Made by a program: the position numbers and the translations under genes. The notes beneath the pieces are model-generated. The model did no database searches. It had not been told where the DNA came from and worked only from the letters and a program-made list of their open reading frames with translations. Positions 1-7,939 of a DNA stretch of 56,767 nt are shown here, one piece after another. The stretch's first letter is position 1, and each line of letters begins with the position of its first letter. Where the stretch lies: positions 1 to 56,767 of the forward strand of contig NZ_JACJSC010000034.1 of NCBI RefSeq assembly GCF_014697575.1. The letters run 5' to 3'. The stretch comes from Planktothrix sp. FACHB-1365. Its GTDB lineage: Bacteria; Cyanobacteriota; Cyanobacteriia; Cyanobacteriales; Microcoleaceae.

Positions 1-123
1 TAAATTCCTCGACATTAGCCCCAATATGACTATTAATAATACTAGCCATATTGGATGCCTTGTTCCCTGAGCCTTCCGGTAATCCTTGACTTTTTTCAGT
101 TTTTCTATTAAAGTTGTTAGCAT
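1..123 (-). CDS. ISAs1 family transposase, N-terminal fragment
   Basis: This frame begins at ATG 123 on the minus strand and stays open to the window edge. It reads MLTTLIEKLKKVKDYRKA, then QGTRHPIWLVLLIVILGLMS. The pattern of a short helix, D-x-R-x3-G-x-R-H-P and a hydrophobic stretch is that of the N-terminal DDE_Tnp_1-associated domain of ISAs1/H-repeat transposases, which are usually about 370 residues. The DDE catalytic domain would lie to the left of the window. Whether the full transposase is intact cannot be judged here. Confidence 0.75.
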   Translation of the reverse strand, partial: MLTTLIEKLKKVKDYRKAQGTRHPIWLVLLIVILGLMSRNL

Positions 124-218
124 CTTTATTTTAGAAAAAATAAGCGACCGCTCTTGATTTTATCAGGTAGCGATCGCTCTTTCTTTACTCTTTTCCCCCC
201 GACTTTGAAACAGCCCTG
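1..218 (-). mobile_element. End of an ISAs1-family insertion sequence (rest lies outside the window)
   Basis: The minus strand carries the first 41 codons of an ISAs1-type transposase (ATG at 123) preceded by about 95 bases of noncoding DNA. The likely terminal inverted repeat, read on the minus strand, begins CAGGGCTGTTTCAAAGTC at 218 and runs to 201. This fits my recollection of ISAs1-type ends, which begin CAGGGC. The DNA immediately outside, from about 219, is the intein-bearing methylase gene, so the element interrupts that gene. The target duplication cannot be checked because the other IS end is not in the window. The exact boundary is inferred from the repeat-like sequence and the start of the intein frame. 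Confidence 0.7.
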
Positions 219-383
219 CCGTGTCCGGGGGGAGAAAGAGAGGGAGAAATATGGGGAGAAAATATTATTCTTCAATGTGTTGAAATTACAAAAGTAGAAA
301 ATTGCTGGTCAAATGAAACTGTCTACGATTTAGAGATTGAAGGTAGTCATTCTTTTCTTACTGAAGTTTGCACAGTTCATAAC
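219..383 (+). other. C-terminal remnant of an intein in the methylase
   Basis: About 55 codons end in the intein splice signature: a VYDLEIEG block, then HSFLTEVCTVHN followed by Cys. The final Asn would cyclise and the downstream Cys would accept the extein. No homing-endonuclease part and no N-terminal splicing block are present; both should lie beyond the IS. Inteins commonly sit at catalytic or cofactor motifs, and the site here, just before GSGTT of the methylase, fits that rule. A natural trans-splicing (split) intein is possible in principle, but the IS end at about 218 explains the truncation more simply. Confidence 0.75.
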
Positions 384-1667
384 TGCGGTAGCGGTACAAC
401 AGCCTATGTTGCGGAACAGTGGGGACGCAGATGGATAACCTGCGATACCTCAAGAGTAGCAATAACCCTAGCCAAACAACGTTTGATGACCGCCACCTTT
501 GACTATTATCAACTGGCACAACCACAAGAAGGCGTAAGCAGTGGATTTCAATATAAAACTGTTCCTCACATTACTCTCAAATCTATTGCTAATAATCCCG
601 AAATTCGGGAAGGTATGAAGCGAATAGAAATAGAGCAAGCGATTCAGAAATACGCAGACCAAGAAACCCTCTACGACCAACCTTTAATAGATAAATCCAG
701 AGTCAGAGTTACTGGCCCATTTACAGTTGAAGCCGTACCCGCCCCGATTGTAAAACCTTTGGATGAGGCAGAAGCAAATAATACGCCCGTTGCCGACCAA
801 TCAATTGCCCGTACTGGCGAGACTTTACGCCAATCTGAGTGGCGCGACGAACTGCTAAAAACCGGAATTCGAGGTAAAAATGGGCAATACATTCTTTTTT
901 CACGAGTCGAACCTTTACCGGGTACTCGTTGGCTTCATGCTGATGCCGAAACCAAACCCAACGACTTAGGTGCTAATAGCGTCAAAGAAGCTGGCGGTAC
1001 TTACGATAAACCGATGCGAGTTGTCATTTCCTTCGGGCCAGAACACGCACCCATTGAACAACGCCAAGTTACGCAAGCCATTGAAGAAGCGCAAACTTTA
1101 GTTCCAAAACCCAAATTAATCATCTTTGCTGCTTTCCAATTTGACCCTGAAGCCGCAAAAGACATCGACGAAACCAACTGGCCCGGTGTCACCCTTCTGA
1201 AAGCACAAATGAACATGGATATGCAGACAGAAGACCTGAAGAAAAAACGCTCCAGTAACGATAGCTTCTGGCTGATGGGTCAACCAGATGTTGCCCTTCG
1301 CCGCATCAACCGAGGAGAAGATGCAGGTAAGTGGGAAGTAGAAGTTTACGGCTTCGATTACTACAACACCAAAACTGGTAACATCGAATCTGGCAGCGTC
1401 GAAAAAATTGCTGTATGGATGCTGGATACTGATTATGACGGCAGAAGCCTTTTCCCCCGTCAGGTTTTCTTCCCGATGGCAGGAGAAAAAGATGCTTGGT
1501 CACGCCTAGCCCGCAATCTCAAAGCGGAAATTGATGAGGATTTAATCGAGTCCTATCAAGGGACTGTCTCGTTGCGCTTTGAAATAGGTGAATATCAGCG
1601 CGTTGCTGTCAAAATTGTAGACGATCGAGGAATTGAGAGTTTGAAGATTATTCGGTTAACGCCATGA
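219..1667 (+). pseudogene. Site-specific DNA methyltransferase, 3' part, with the C-terminal end of an intein; interrupted by an IS
   Basis: The plus frame is open from codon 171, after a stop at 168-170, to the stop at 1667, with no natural start. Codons 219-383 encode the C-terminal end of an intein: a block F-like stretch VYDLEIEGSHSFLTE and a terminal VHN. The first extein residue is Cys, starting CGSGTTAYVAEQWGRRW, the S-adenosylmethionine motif (FxGxG type) of N4/N6 DNA methylases. After it come about 420 residues of the C-terminal part typical of type III-like Mod proteins, ending IIRLTP. The N-terminal extein and most of the intein are missing, apparently because an ISAs1 element is inserted at about 218. 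The protein is probably not made as a functional enzyme. Its stop overlaps the ATG of the Fic gene (ATGA), suggesting old translational coupling. Confidence 0.8.
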
Positions 1668-2518
1668 ACTACGGTTTAAACCGGCTTCAAGAATTTCCAC
1701 TTTGTCTGCGCTTGCTGCGAGAAATTCATACAGAATTACTCAAAGACGTGCGAGGAAGCGATCGCACACCGGGAGAATTTCGCAAAAGTCAAAATTGGAT
1801 TGGCCCTCAAGGTTGTAATCTCGGTACTGCGGCTTATGTACCTCCAACAGTTGCAGAAATGCACCAATCTCTCGACAACCTAGAGAGATTTTTGCACGAT
1901 AACAATTCTTTACCTGTACTGATTCATTGCGGATTAGCTCACGCTCAATTTGAAACAATACATCCTTTTTTAGATGGAAATGGACGGATTGGACGATTAT
2001 TAATTACGTTTTTACTTTGTCAGCAAGGAATACTGCAAAAGCCTTTACTATATCTCAGTCATTATCTAAAATTTCACCGAATAGAATATTACGATCGCCT
2101 GATGGCAATTCGCACTCATGGTGATTGGGAAGGGTGGTTAAAGTTTTTTCTTCAAGGTATTTTTGAAGTCAGTCAGTCAGCAACAACAACAGCCCGTTCT
2201 ATTCTGGAAATGCGCGAAAAACACCGCGAAATTATTGGGCAGCAAATGTCCAGTAGCACTTATGGATTGCGCTTGCTAGATTTACTTTTCCACCAGCCAC
2301 TCGTGAATATTCGTTTGGTCGAAAATGAACTGCAATGTACTTACGCAACTGCTAGTAAAATAGTCGATAAATTTGTAGAATTTTCTTTGCTTCAAGAAGT
2401 TACAGGTTGGCAACGCAACAGACTTTATCGTTACGAACCCTATCTCAATCTTTTTGAAAGTAGCTACACATTAATCAATCCAGAAAAATCTGATTCTATA
2501 CCCTCAACTCAAAGTTAA
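1664..2518 (+). CDS. Fic family protein, N-terminally truncated
   Basis: The 284-residue product carries the Fic motif HPFLDGNGRIGR (around residue 103-114), whose His starts AMP or other nucleotide transfer to a hydroxyl side chain of a target protein. The C-terminal 90 residues look like the winged helix found in many Fic proteins. Related proteins are usually about 370 residues, with an N-terminal domain bearing the inhibitory helix motif [S/T]xxxE[G/N] (often SSQIEGT). Here the first residues, MNYGLNRLQEFPLCLRLLRE, already correspond to the core, so that inhibitory part is absent. The ATG overlaps the methylase stop. Fic genes often accompany BPTD_3080-like restriction loci. The protein may be an inactive remnant or a deregulated enzyme. 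Confidence 0.8.
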   Translation: MNYGLNRLQEFPLCLRLLREIHTELLKDVRGSDRTPGEFRKSQNWIGPQGCNLGTAAYVPPTVAEMHQSLDNLERFLHDNNSLPVLIHCGLAHAQFETIHPFLDGNGRIGRLLITFLLCQQGILQKPLLYLSHYLKFHRIEYYDRLMAIRTHGDWEGWLKFFLQGIFEVSQSATTTARSILEMREKHREIIGQQMSSSTYGLRLLDLLFHQPLVNIRLVENELQCTYATASKIVDKFVEFSLLQEVTGWQRNRLYRYEPYLNLFESSYTLINPEKSDSIPSTQS

Positions 2519-2542
2519 TATTTTTTTAAGACAGCAAATTCT

Positions 2543-4087
2543 ATGTCATCAAAAACTAATATCGATCAACTTATCATCAATTCTCCCTACGAAGAACCTA
2601 AACAATATTGGCACTACGATCGCACCTCTCGTTTATTCAGTCTAGCAGAAGGAAGAAGACCCGCAGGCTATATCATTGCCTCCGAAAGCTCCAAAACCTT
2701 CGACGATCCTGGTAAATTTGTCGAAATTCCTTTAGTTAATCAAATTCGTCCCCGCGTTAAAGCTTGGTGCAATGAAGGACACCCAGGCGTTACAGGCGTT
2801 ACCAAGCGTTTGCTAGAACATTGGCACAATTCCGAAGAACGTGACTTTCCCTTCTTTTTTTGCCAGTTAGAAGCCATAGAAACCTTAATCTGGCTAACAG
2901 AATCTCCACCATCTGAAAAAGTTGGAATTGACATTGCTTCTGATGGAGGAAACTTCCAACGCCTCTGCTGCAAAATGGCAACAGGTTCCGGTAAAACGAT
3001 TGTTATGTCCATGCTAATTGCATGGCAAATTATAAATAAAGTTACCTATCCTCAAGACTCTCGCTTTTCTAAAGCTATTTTTGTAGTTGCCCCTGGACTT
3101 ACTGTTAAGAATCGCCGGCAAGTTCTCATTCCCTCTGCTGAAAATAACTACTACGAAATTTTTAACATTGTTCCTCTCGGTTTGTTCGATAAACTTCTTC
3201 AAGGTAAAGTTTTAATTCGTAACTGGCACGCCTTAAATTGGGAAACTGAGGAGCAAATCGCTAAAAAGAAAAGCGTTGATAAACGGGGTGCAAAAAGTAA
3301 CGAAGCTTACGCACGAGATGTTTTAGGTGAACTTGCCAACTCTAGCAATATTGTTGTGATCAACGATGAAGCACACCACGCATGGCGCATAGCTGCTGAA
3401 TCCAAAGTTAAAGGTGTCAGTTGGAAAGGTAATCGAGAATACTTACTTGCCAAACTGATTCGGTTAGTTGAAGAATTTGTACATTCAGATTTAATTGAAA
3501 TTACTCCGCCATTATTTAATAGGGACGAAATTCGACGACGTATCCTTCTCACCCTGAACCTGAGAAAAGTTGTTCAACACATCTGGAACGCTATTTATTT
3601 AGACAATACAGAAGTAGTTGAACCTGTTTTCGATCCAGTTCATCCAATCCGTTCTACAGGTGATATGCGTTCTTGGTACACAGGTAAACCTTGTGAATAC
3701 ACTCGTAAATCTCATATCAACTGCTGCATATTTGACAGCACATGGGAAGCAAGCGAAGCTTATGAACTTGATCGAGAAAGAAACAATCATATTGTGGATG
3801 CTTGGGTGAAAAACGATCACCTGGGATTTGAGATTCTTTACATATTTGAAGGCGTTGTTCGCAAATATCGCCCCGATTTCATTATCCGACTGAAAACTGG
3901 TAATTTCTTGATTCTGGAAATCAAAGGACAACCGACTCGCCAAGATGAAGCCAAATGGGGATTTTTAGATCAGTGGATTAAAGCAGTTAACCAGCATGGA
4001 GGATTTGGATACTGGCAGCGTGCTATATCAACAAATCCATCTGACGTTAGGCTAATCTTGGAGACAGCTACATTACAACTAGCATAA
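2543..4087 (+). CDS. Type III-like restriction subunit (BPTD_3080-like), internally deleted
   Basis: The 514-residue product has the first half of a superfamily 2 helicase: Walker A MATGSGKT at about residue 150 and the DEAH box INDEAHHAW at about 273. After roughly residue 295 it jumps into the C-terminal part, with TGDMRSWYTGKP, KSHINCC and a PD-(D/E)xK nuclease-like core (RPDFIIRL, then LILEIKG) near residue 455. From memory, full-length relatives have about 900-1000 residues, with helicase motifs IV-VI between these parts. Those motifs are missing here in frame. ATP-driven translocation is therefore probably lost. It lies 24 bases after the Fic gene in the same operon. The frame is intact, so it may still be expressed. 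Confidence 0.75.
   Translation: MSSKTNIDQLIINSPYEEPKQYWHYDRTSRLFSLAEGRRPAGYIIASESSKTFDDPGKFVEIPLVNQIRPRVKAWCNEGHPGVTGVTKRLLEHWHNSEERDFPFFFCQLEAIETLIWLTESPPSEKVGIDIASDGGNFQRLCCKMATGSGKTIVMSMLIAWQIINKVTYPQDSRFSKAIFVVAPGLTVKNRRQVLIPSAENNYYEIFNIVPLGLFDKLLQGKVLIRNWHALNWETEEQIAKKKSVDKRGAKSNEAYARDVLGELANSSNIVVINDEAHHAWRIAAESKVKGVSWKGNREYLLAKLIRLVEEFVHSDLIEITPPLFNRDEIRRRILLTLNLRKVVQHIWNAIYLDNTEVVEPVFDPVHPIRSTGDMRSWYTGKPCEYTRKSHINCCIFDSTWEASEAYELDRERNNHIVDAWVKNDHLGFEILYIFEGVVRKYRPDFIIRLKTGNFLILEIKGQPTRQDEAKWGFLDQWIKAVNQHGGFGYWQRAISTNPSDVRLILETATLQLA
2831..3023 (+). repeat. Source copy of a 193-bp duplicated res segment
   Basis: This segment, spanning the Walker A region of the res gene, recurs at 5130-5322 in the same orientation with about a dozen scattered substitutions by eye and no gaps. 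It encodes EERDFPFFFCQLEAIETL through the MATGSGKT motif. Confidence 0.9.
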
Positions 4088-4449
4088 AGTTACTTATCTT
4101 TATTGAAAATAATATCTAAACAATCGACTTCTGAAAATATGTCATCTCCAGGAAAGTGAAAAAACATCGTTGACACCACCCATCCACCCACAGCGCCGGA
4201 ATTTTAAATCTCGCCTTCCGAAAAACTGGGTAAGATAGCCACTTTCAAGAGCGGACACTTAATTTGTCAAATTATTAAAAAAGGACACTTAATTTGTCAA
4301 GGAGTAGCTATTGAAGTGAGTTTAGGCTAGAATTGGGGAAATCGTTGCTCTGCTTAGGTTTAAAAGCTTTTTATTAACGAGGTCAATAATTTGACAAGTG
4401 GACAAATAATTTGGCAATCGACAAATCTGAAAGAAATGGAGAGGTAGCG
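4088..4449 (+). other. Intergenic region with direct repeats
   Basis: No gene is supported in these 362 bases. The second half holds four related 17-18-bp repeats, described separately. The first half shows nothing recognisable apart from possible downstream sequence of the res gene. Confidence 0.6.
4253..4417 (+). repeat. Four direct 17-18-bp repeats resembling Tn7-like transposase binding sites
   Basis: GGACACTTAATTTGTCAA occurs exactly at 4253-4270 and 4283-4300 (period 30). Related copies are GGTCAATAATTTGACAA at 4381-4397 and GGACAAATAATTTGGCAA at 4400-4417. Each copy is nearly palindromic around TTAA or ATAATT. From memory, the ends of cyanobacterial Tn7-like and CRISPR-associated transposons contain repeated sites of the form GACAAATTA-x-TGTC, which these resemble. 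No tnsB, tnsC or tniQ gene is in the window, so a relict end is only an inference. Confidence 0.5.
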
Positions 4450-5058
4450 ATGACTCAAGCGATACCCAAATTAATGACTTTTGATGAGTTTCTGGAATGG
4501 AAACCAGAAATCGGACATTATGAACTACATAATGGAGTAATTGTTGAGATGCCTAATCCAACAGGGCAACATTCAGTAGTGGCAGGTTTTCATGCTGCCG
4601 AATTTAACTTTGAAATCCGGCGATTGGCACTTCCTTACTTTATTCCCAAGGAATGTACGATTAAATTTAGCGATAACTCTGGCTACGATCCAGATGTCAT
4701 TGTATTAGATAAACAAGCCGTAGCAGCCAATGAGTCTCGATGGGAAAGAGAATCAGTTATTATCCGGGGAGATTCCATAAAATTAGTGGTTGAAGTTGTC
4801 AGCACAAATTGGCGCGATGATTATGCACATAAAATGATTGACTACGAAGCATTAGGCATTGGTGAATATTGGATTGTAGATTATCTGGGTTTAGGAGGTA
4901 GCCGTTATATTGGTTCTCCCAAACAGCCTACTTTGTCGGTTTATCAGTTAGTTGATGGCGAATATCAAATTAAACTATTTCGGGGAGATGAAAAAGTTGA
5001 ATCTGCTGTATTTCCAGAGTTAAATTTGACAGCATTACAAATTTTTAGCGGTGGGTAA
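4450..5058 (+). CDS. Uma2 family (DUF820) endonuclease-like protein
   Basis: This 202-residue protein starts at the ATG at 4450, with GGAGAGG about 6 bases upstream; an in-frame ATG at 4411 lacks a ribosome site. The order MTFDEFLEW, YELHNGVIVEMPNPT, YDPDVIVLD, KLVVEVVSTNWRDD and GEYWIVD is that of the Uma2/DUF820 fold, a PD-(D/E)xK-like nuclease family hugely expanded in cyanobacteria. The DPDV and VVEVVS segments supply the usual acidic residues; the normal catalytic Lys position is occupied by residues around NWRDDYAHK. The function of these proteins is unproven. The gene lies between the damaged res gene and its duplicated fragment, as a solitary insertion. Confidence 0.85.
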   Translation: MTQAIPKLMTFDEFLEWKPEIGHYELHNGVIVEMPNPTGQHSVVAGFHAAEFNFEIRRLALPYFIPKECTIKFSDNSGYDPDVIVLDKQAVAANESRWERESVIIRGDSIKLVVEVVSTNWRDDYAHKMIDYEALGIGEYWIVDYLGLGGSRYIGSPKQPTLSVYQLVDGEYQIKLFRGDEKVESAVFPELNLTALQIFSGG

Positions 5059-5072
5059 GCGATCTTGTTGTT

Positions 5073-5112
5073 AATCTTATTATAGTCAAACGCCTTTTAC
5101 TATAATAAGATT
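5073..5112 (+). terminator. Perfect 14-bp inverted repeat after the Uma2 gene
   Basis: AATCTTATTATAGT at 5073-5086 pairs with ACTATAATAAGATT at 5099-5112 across a 12-base loop. It begins 14 bases after the Uma2 stop. There is no strong T run, so it may act as a transcript end structure or simply be a small palindromic repeat. Confidence 0.45.
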
Positions 5113-5129
5113 TGGTTACACCTATCTTA

Positions 5130-5322
5130 TCCGAAGAACGTGATTTTCCCTTCTTTTTCTGTCAGTTAGAAGCCATAGAAACCTTAATCTGGCTAACAGA
5201 ATCTCCACCATCTGAAAAAGTTGGAATTGACATTCCTTCCGATGGGGGAAACTTTCAACGCCTCTGCTGCAAAATGGCAACAGGCTCTGGTAAAACGATT
5301 GTTATCTCCATGCTAATAGCAT
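5130..5322 (+). pseudogene. Duplicated fragment of the res gene
   Basis: This segment repeats res residues from EERDFPFFFCQ through the Walker A MATGSGKT and then diverges to a stop (ASTTA). It is a short open frame (ATG-like start upstream at 5112) without the rest of the helicase. It is a gene scrap left by recombination rather than a gene. Confidence 0.8.
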
Positions 5323-5357
5323 CGACAACAGCATAACGTGACAAGTTAATCGCAAAA

Positions 5358-5489
5358 ATGTCGGGTTATGTGGATAACGGGGTTACTTTAAGCACATTAG
5401 AGGAAATCCAGAAAGACCCCCCTGATGAAAATATTGCAGCTATCTATCTCAATACAGTTGAGGTCAGAATTAATTGGCTCGTAGGGTGA
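5358..5489 (+). CDS. Small unassigned ORF (43 residues)
   Basis: An ATG frame reads MSGYVDNGVTLSTLEEIQKD and ends in EVRINWLVG before TGA. There is no clear ribosome site. It directly follows the res fragment and may be another piece of a broken gene. I do not recognise the product. Confidence 0.25.
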   Translation: MSGYVDNGVTLSTLEEIQKDPPDENIAAIYLNTVEVRINWLVG

Positions 5490-5513
5490 GCAAGGACTCA
5501 CCCTCTTGTTAAT

Positions 5514-6716
5514 TTAACCTCTCATTTTTTCCGACCAAACACGAGTCGGTAAACCCCAAACATAAATGAAACCTTCGGCGGCTTTGTGATCAAATACATC
5601 CTCAGAACCATAGGTTGCTAAGTCGTGACTATAGAGAGAATTTTCAGATTTGCGACCCACAACAGTTGCATTTCCTTTGAACAATTTCACCCGAACTGTA
5701 CCGGAAACTTGGGCTTGAGTTTGTTGGATAAAGGCATCTAAAGCCGCTTTTAACGGACTATACCACAAGCCATTATAAACTAACTGACTATAGGTTTCTT
5801 CAATGCCCCGTTTATACCGAGTGACATCGGCAGTTAACGTTAAACTTTCTAAATCTCGGTGGGCATTAATTAACACAATCATCGCCGGAGATTCGTAAAT
5901 TTCCCTTGATTTAATCCCAACTAAACGGTTTTCAATCATGTCAATGCGTCCGACCCCATGATTTCCAGCAATTTCATTTAATTTTCCAATTAATTGAACG
6001 CCGTTTATGGTTTCCCCGTTTAAACTGATAGGAACCCCATTCTCAAACCCAATTTCAATATATTCCGGTTCGTTAGGCGTTTCAGCAATGGGTTTTGTCA
6101 TTGCATAAACTTCTTCTAAAGGTTCCGTCCAAGGGTCTTCTAAGGGCCCCGCTTCAATGGCAATTCCCAATAAGTTTTTATCTAAACTGTAGGGGGAGGA
6201 TTTTTTCACCGGAGAAGCAATGCCAAATTTTTCTCCATAAGCAATGGTTTCTTCCCGACTCATTCCCCATTCCCGCGCGGGGGCTAGAATTTTCAATTTC
6301 GGGTTTAATGCACCTACAGACACATCAAATCGCACTTGGTCGTTGCCTTTTCCAGTACAACCATGAGCAATAGCATCCGCACCGTATTTTTCCGCTACTT
6401 CCACTAAGGTTTTCGCAATGAGCGGACGAGCTAAAGCAGTGGCGAGGGGATAACGATTTTCATACAACGCATTGGCTTGAATAGCTGGGAAAGCGTAATC
6501 TTTAACAAAGCTTTCCTGCACATCAATCACTAACGATTCTACAGCACCGGAGTCTAAGGCTTTTTGTTTGACTGGCCCCAGTTCATCCCCCTGTCCTAAG
6601 TCTACAGCCAGGGTAATCACTTCTTTAACGCCAAATTCATTTTTTAAGTAGGGGATACAAACGGAGGTATCCACCCCACCGGAATAAGCAAGCACAACTT
6701 TTTCAGCGCGACCCAT
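5514..6716 (-). CDS. argG: Argininosuccinate synthase
   Basis: The cytoplasmic enzyme joins citrulline and aspartate, with ATP converted to AMP and PPi, to give argininosuccinate in arginine synthesis. The 400-residue length is normal. The N-terminal ATP-pyrophosphatase loop is [10 protein letters not shown] at residues 9-18, and the substrate-site segments [13 protein letters not shown] and [11 protein letters not shown] follow in the expected order. It starts at ATG 6716, with CAGGAGAAC upstream. It is monocistronic, and its 3' end faces the decaying restriction locus. Confidence 0.97.
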   Translation of the reverse strand: MGRAEKVVLAYSGGVDTSVCIPYLKNEFGVKEVITLAVDLGQGDELGPVKQKALDSGAVESLVIDVQESFVKDYAFPAIQANALYENRYPLATALARPLIAKTLVEVAEKYGADAIAHGCTGKGNDQVRFDVSVGALNPKLKILAPAREWGMSREETIAYGEKFGIASPVKKSSPYSLDKNLLGIAIEAGPLEDPWTEPLEEVYAMTKPIAETPNEPEYIEIGFENGVPISLNGETINGVQLIGKLNEIAGNHGVGRIDMIENRLVGIKSREIYESPAMIVLINAHRDLESLTLTADVTRYKRGIEETYSQLVYNGLWYSPLKAALDAFIQQTQAQVSGTVRVKLFKGNATVVGRKSENSLYSHDLATYGSEDVFDHKAAEGFIYVWGLPTRVWSEKMRG

Positions 6717-6890
6717 GATTAATATGTTCTCCTGAAGTAACCAAATGTTACATTATCTCGTCTTTGATGCTCTTTGGATGTCAGGGATTGAGAATATTTA
6801 GTTTTGAGTCGCAAAAACACGAGAAGGCTAGATTTTAGGCCTGTGAGTGGTTAATAATAAGATTGATTGAGGGTTTAGGTTATAAAAACT

Positions 6891-7811
6891 GTGTTTTTAA
6901 GTGTTGTCATTCCGACTTATAATCGTTTAGCGATTTTACAAAAGTGTTTACAAGCGTTAGAACAACAACAATATCATCATCCGATTACCGATTATGAAGT
7001 GGTTGTTGTCGATGATGGTTCAACGGATGGAACCTTAATTTGGTTAGAGGAAAATCGGTTAAAATTGCCCCATGTTCGGGTATTGTGTCAATCCCATCAA
7101 GGGCCAGCCGCCGCTAGAAATTTAGGGGTAGAAGAGGCAAAAGGGGAGATTATTATTTTTATTGATAGTGATTTAGTTGTCACTGAAACATTTTTACAAT
7201 CCCATGCAAATACATTAGCAGAAGGATACAAAACCTCAGATAAAATATTTACCTATGGTCGGGTGATTAATACTTGTAATTTTGAGAATCCTACGTCTGA
7301 ACCTTATAAAATAACCGATTTTTCGGCGGCTTATTTTGCGACGGGAAATGTTGCGATCGCTCGTCATTGGTTAATTGAAGCCGGATTATTTGATTGTCAA
7401 TTTAAACAATATGGTTGGGAAGATTTAGAATTAGGAGTGAGGTTAAAAAAGTTAGGCTTAAAATTAATTAAATGTCCTGATGCTGTCGGTTATCATTGGC
7501 ATCCGGCTTTTAGTTTAGAAGAGTTACCGAAATTAATAGACCGAGAAATTCAACGAGGAAGAATGGGGGTTTTATTTTATCAAAAGCATCCCTCATTTGA
7601 AGTTAAGATGATGATTCAAATGACAATATTACATCAAATATTATGGGGTTTATTGTCTTTAGGAGGGTATTTAAACGAAAAAACAATGGCAGGATTGCTA
7701 CAAAATTTAATTAATCAAGGAAAACCTCAGTTAGCCTTAGAAATAGCCAGGATATTTTTGAATTGGTATAATGTGAAAGCGGTTTATGCTGCTTATCAGG
7801 AGTTGAAATAA
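6891..7811 (+). CDS. Glycosyltransferase family 2
   Basis: A GT-A fold transferase of 306 residues. The N-terminus reads FLSVVIPTYNRLAIL, with the nucleotide-sugar site VVVDDGSTDGT and the metal-binding DxD-like FIDSDLVV near residue 92. An acceptor-side GWEDLELGVRL (the ED of the catalytic base region) lies near residue 178. It starts with GTG at 6891; the first residues already belong to the family core, so a longer start is not needed. It stands alone and divergent from argG. The sugar and acceptor are unknown. Confidence 0.9.
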   Translation: MFLSVVIPTYNRLAILQKCLQALEQQQYHHPITDYEVVVVDDGSTDGTLIWLEENRLKLPHVRVLCQSHQGPAAARNLGVEEAKGEIIIFIDSDLVVTETFLQSHANTLAEGYKTSDKIFTYGRVINTCNFENPTSEPYKITDFSAAYFATGNVAIARHWLIEAGLFDCQFKQYGWEDLELGVRLKKLGLKLIKCPDAVGYHWHPAFSLEELPKLIDREIQRGRMGVLFYQKHPSFEVKMMIQMTILHQILWGLLSLGGYLNEKTMAGLLQNLINQGKPQLALEIARIFLNWYNVKAVYAAYQELK

Positions 7812-7939
7812 AACTCCAGGTGATCCATCACACAGTTTGCTAAACTTGGGGTGTAAATACAAATTTCTATAAAATAGTATTTCTAAAATTAATCAAAGCT
7901 TACTATTGTATTATATCCCTTGATTTAGATAAAAAATAC

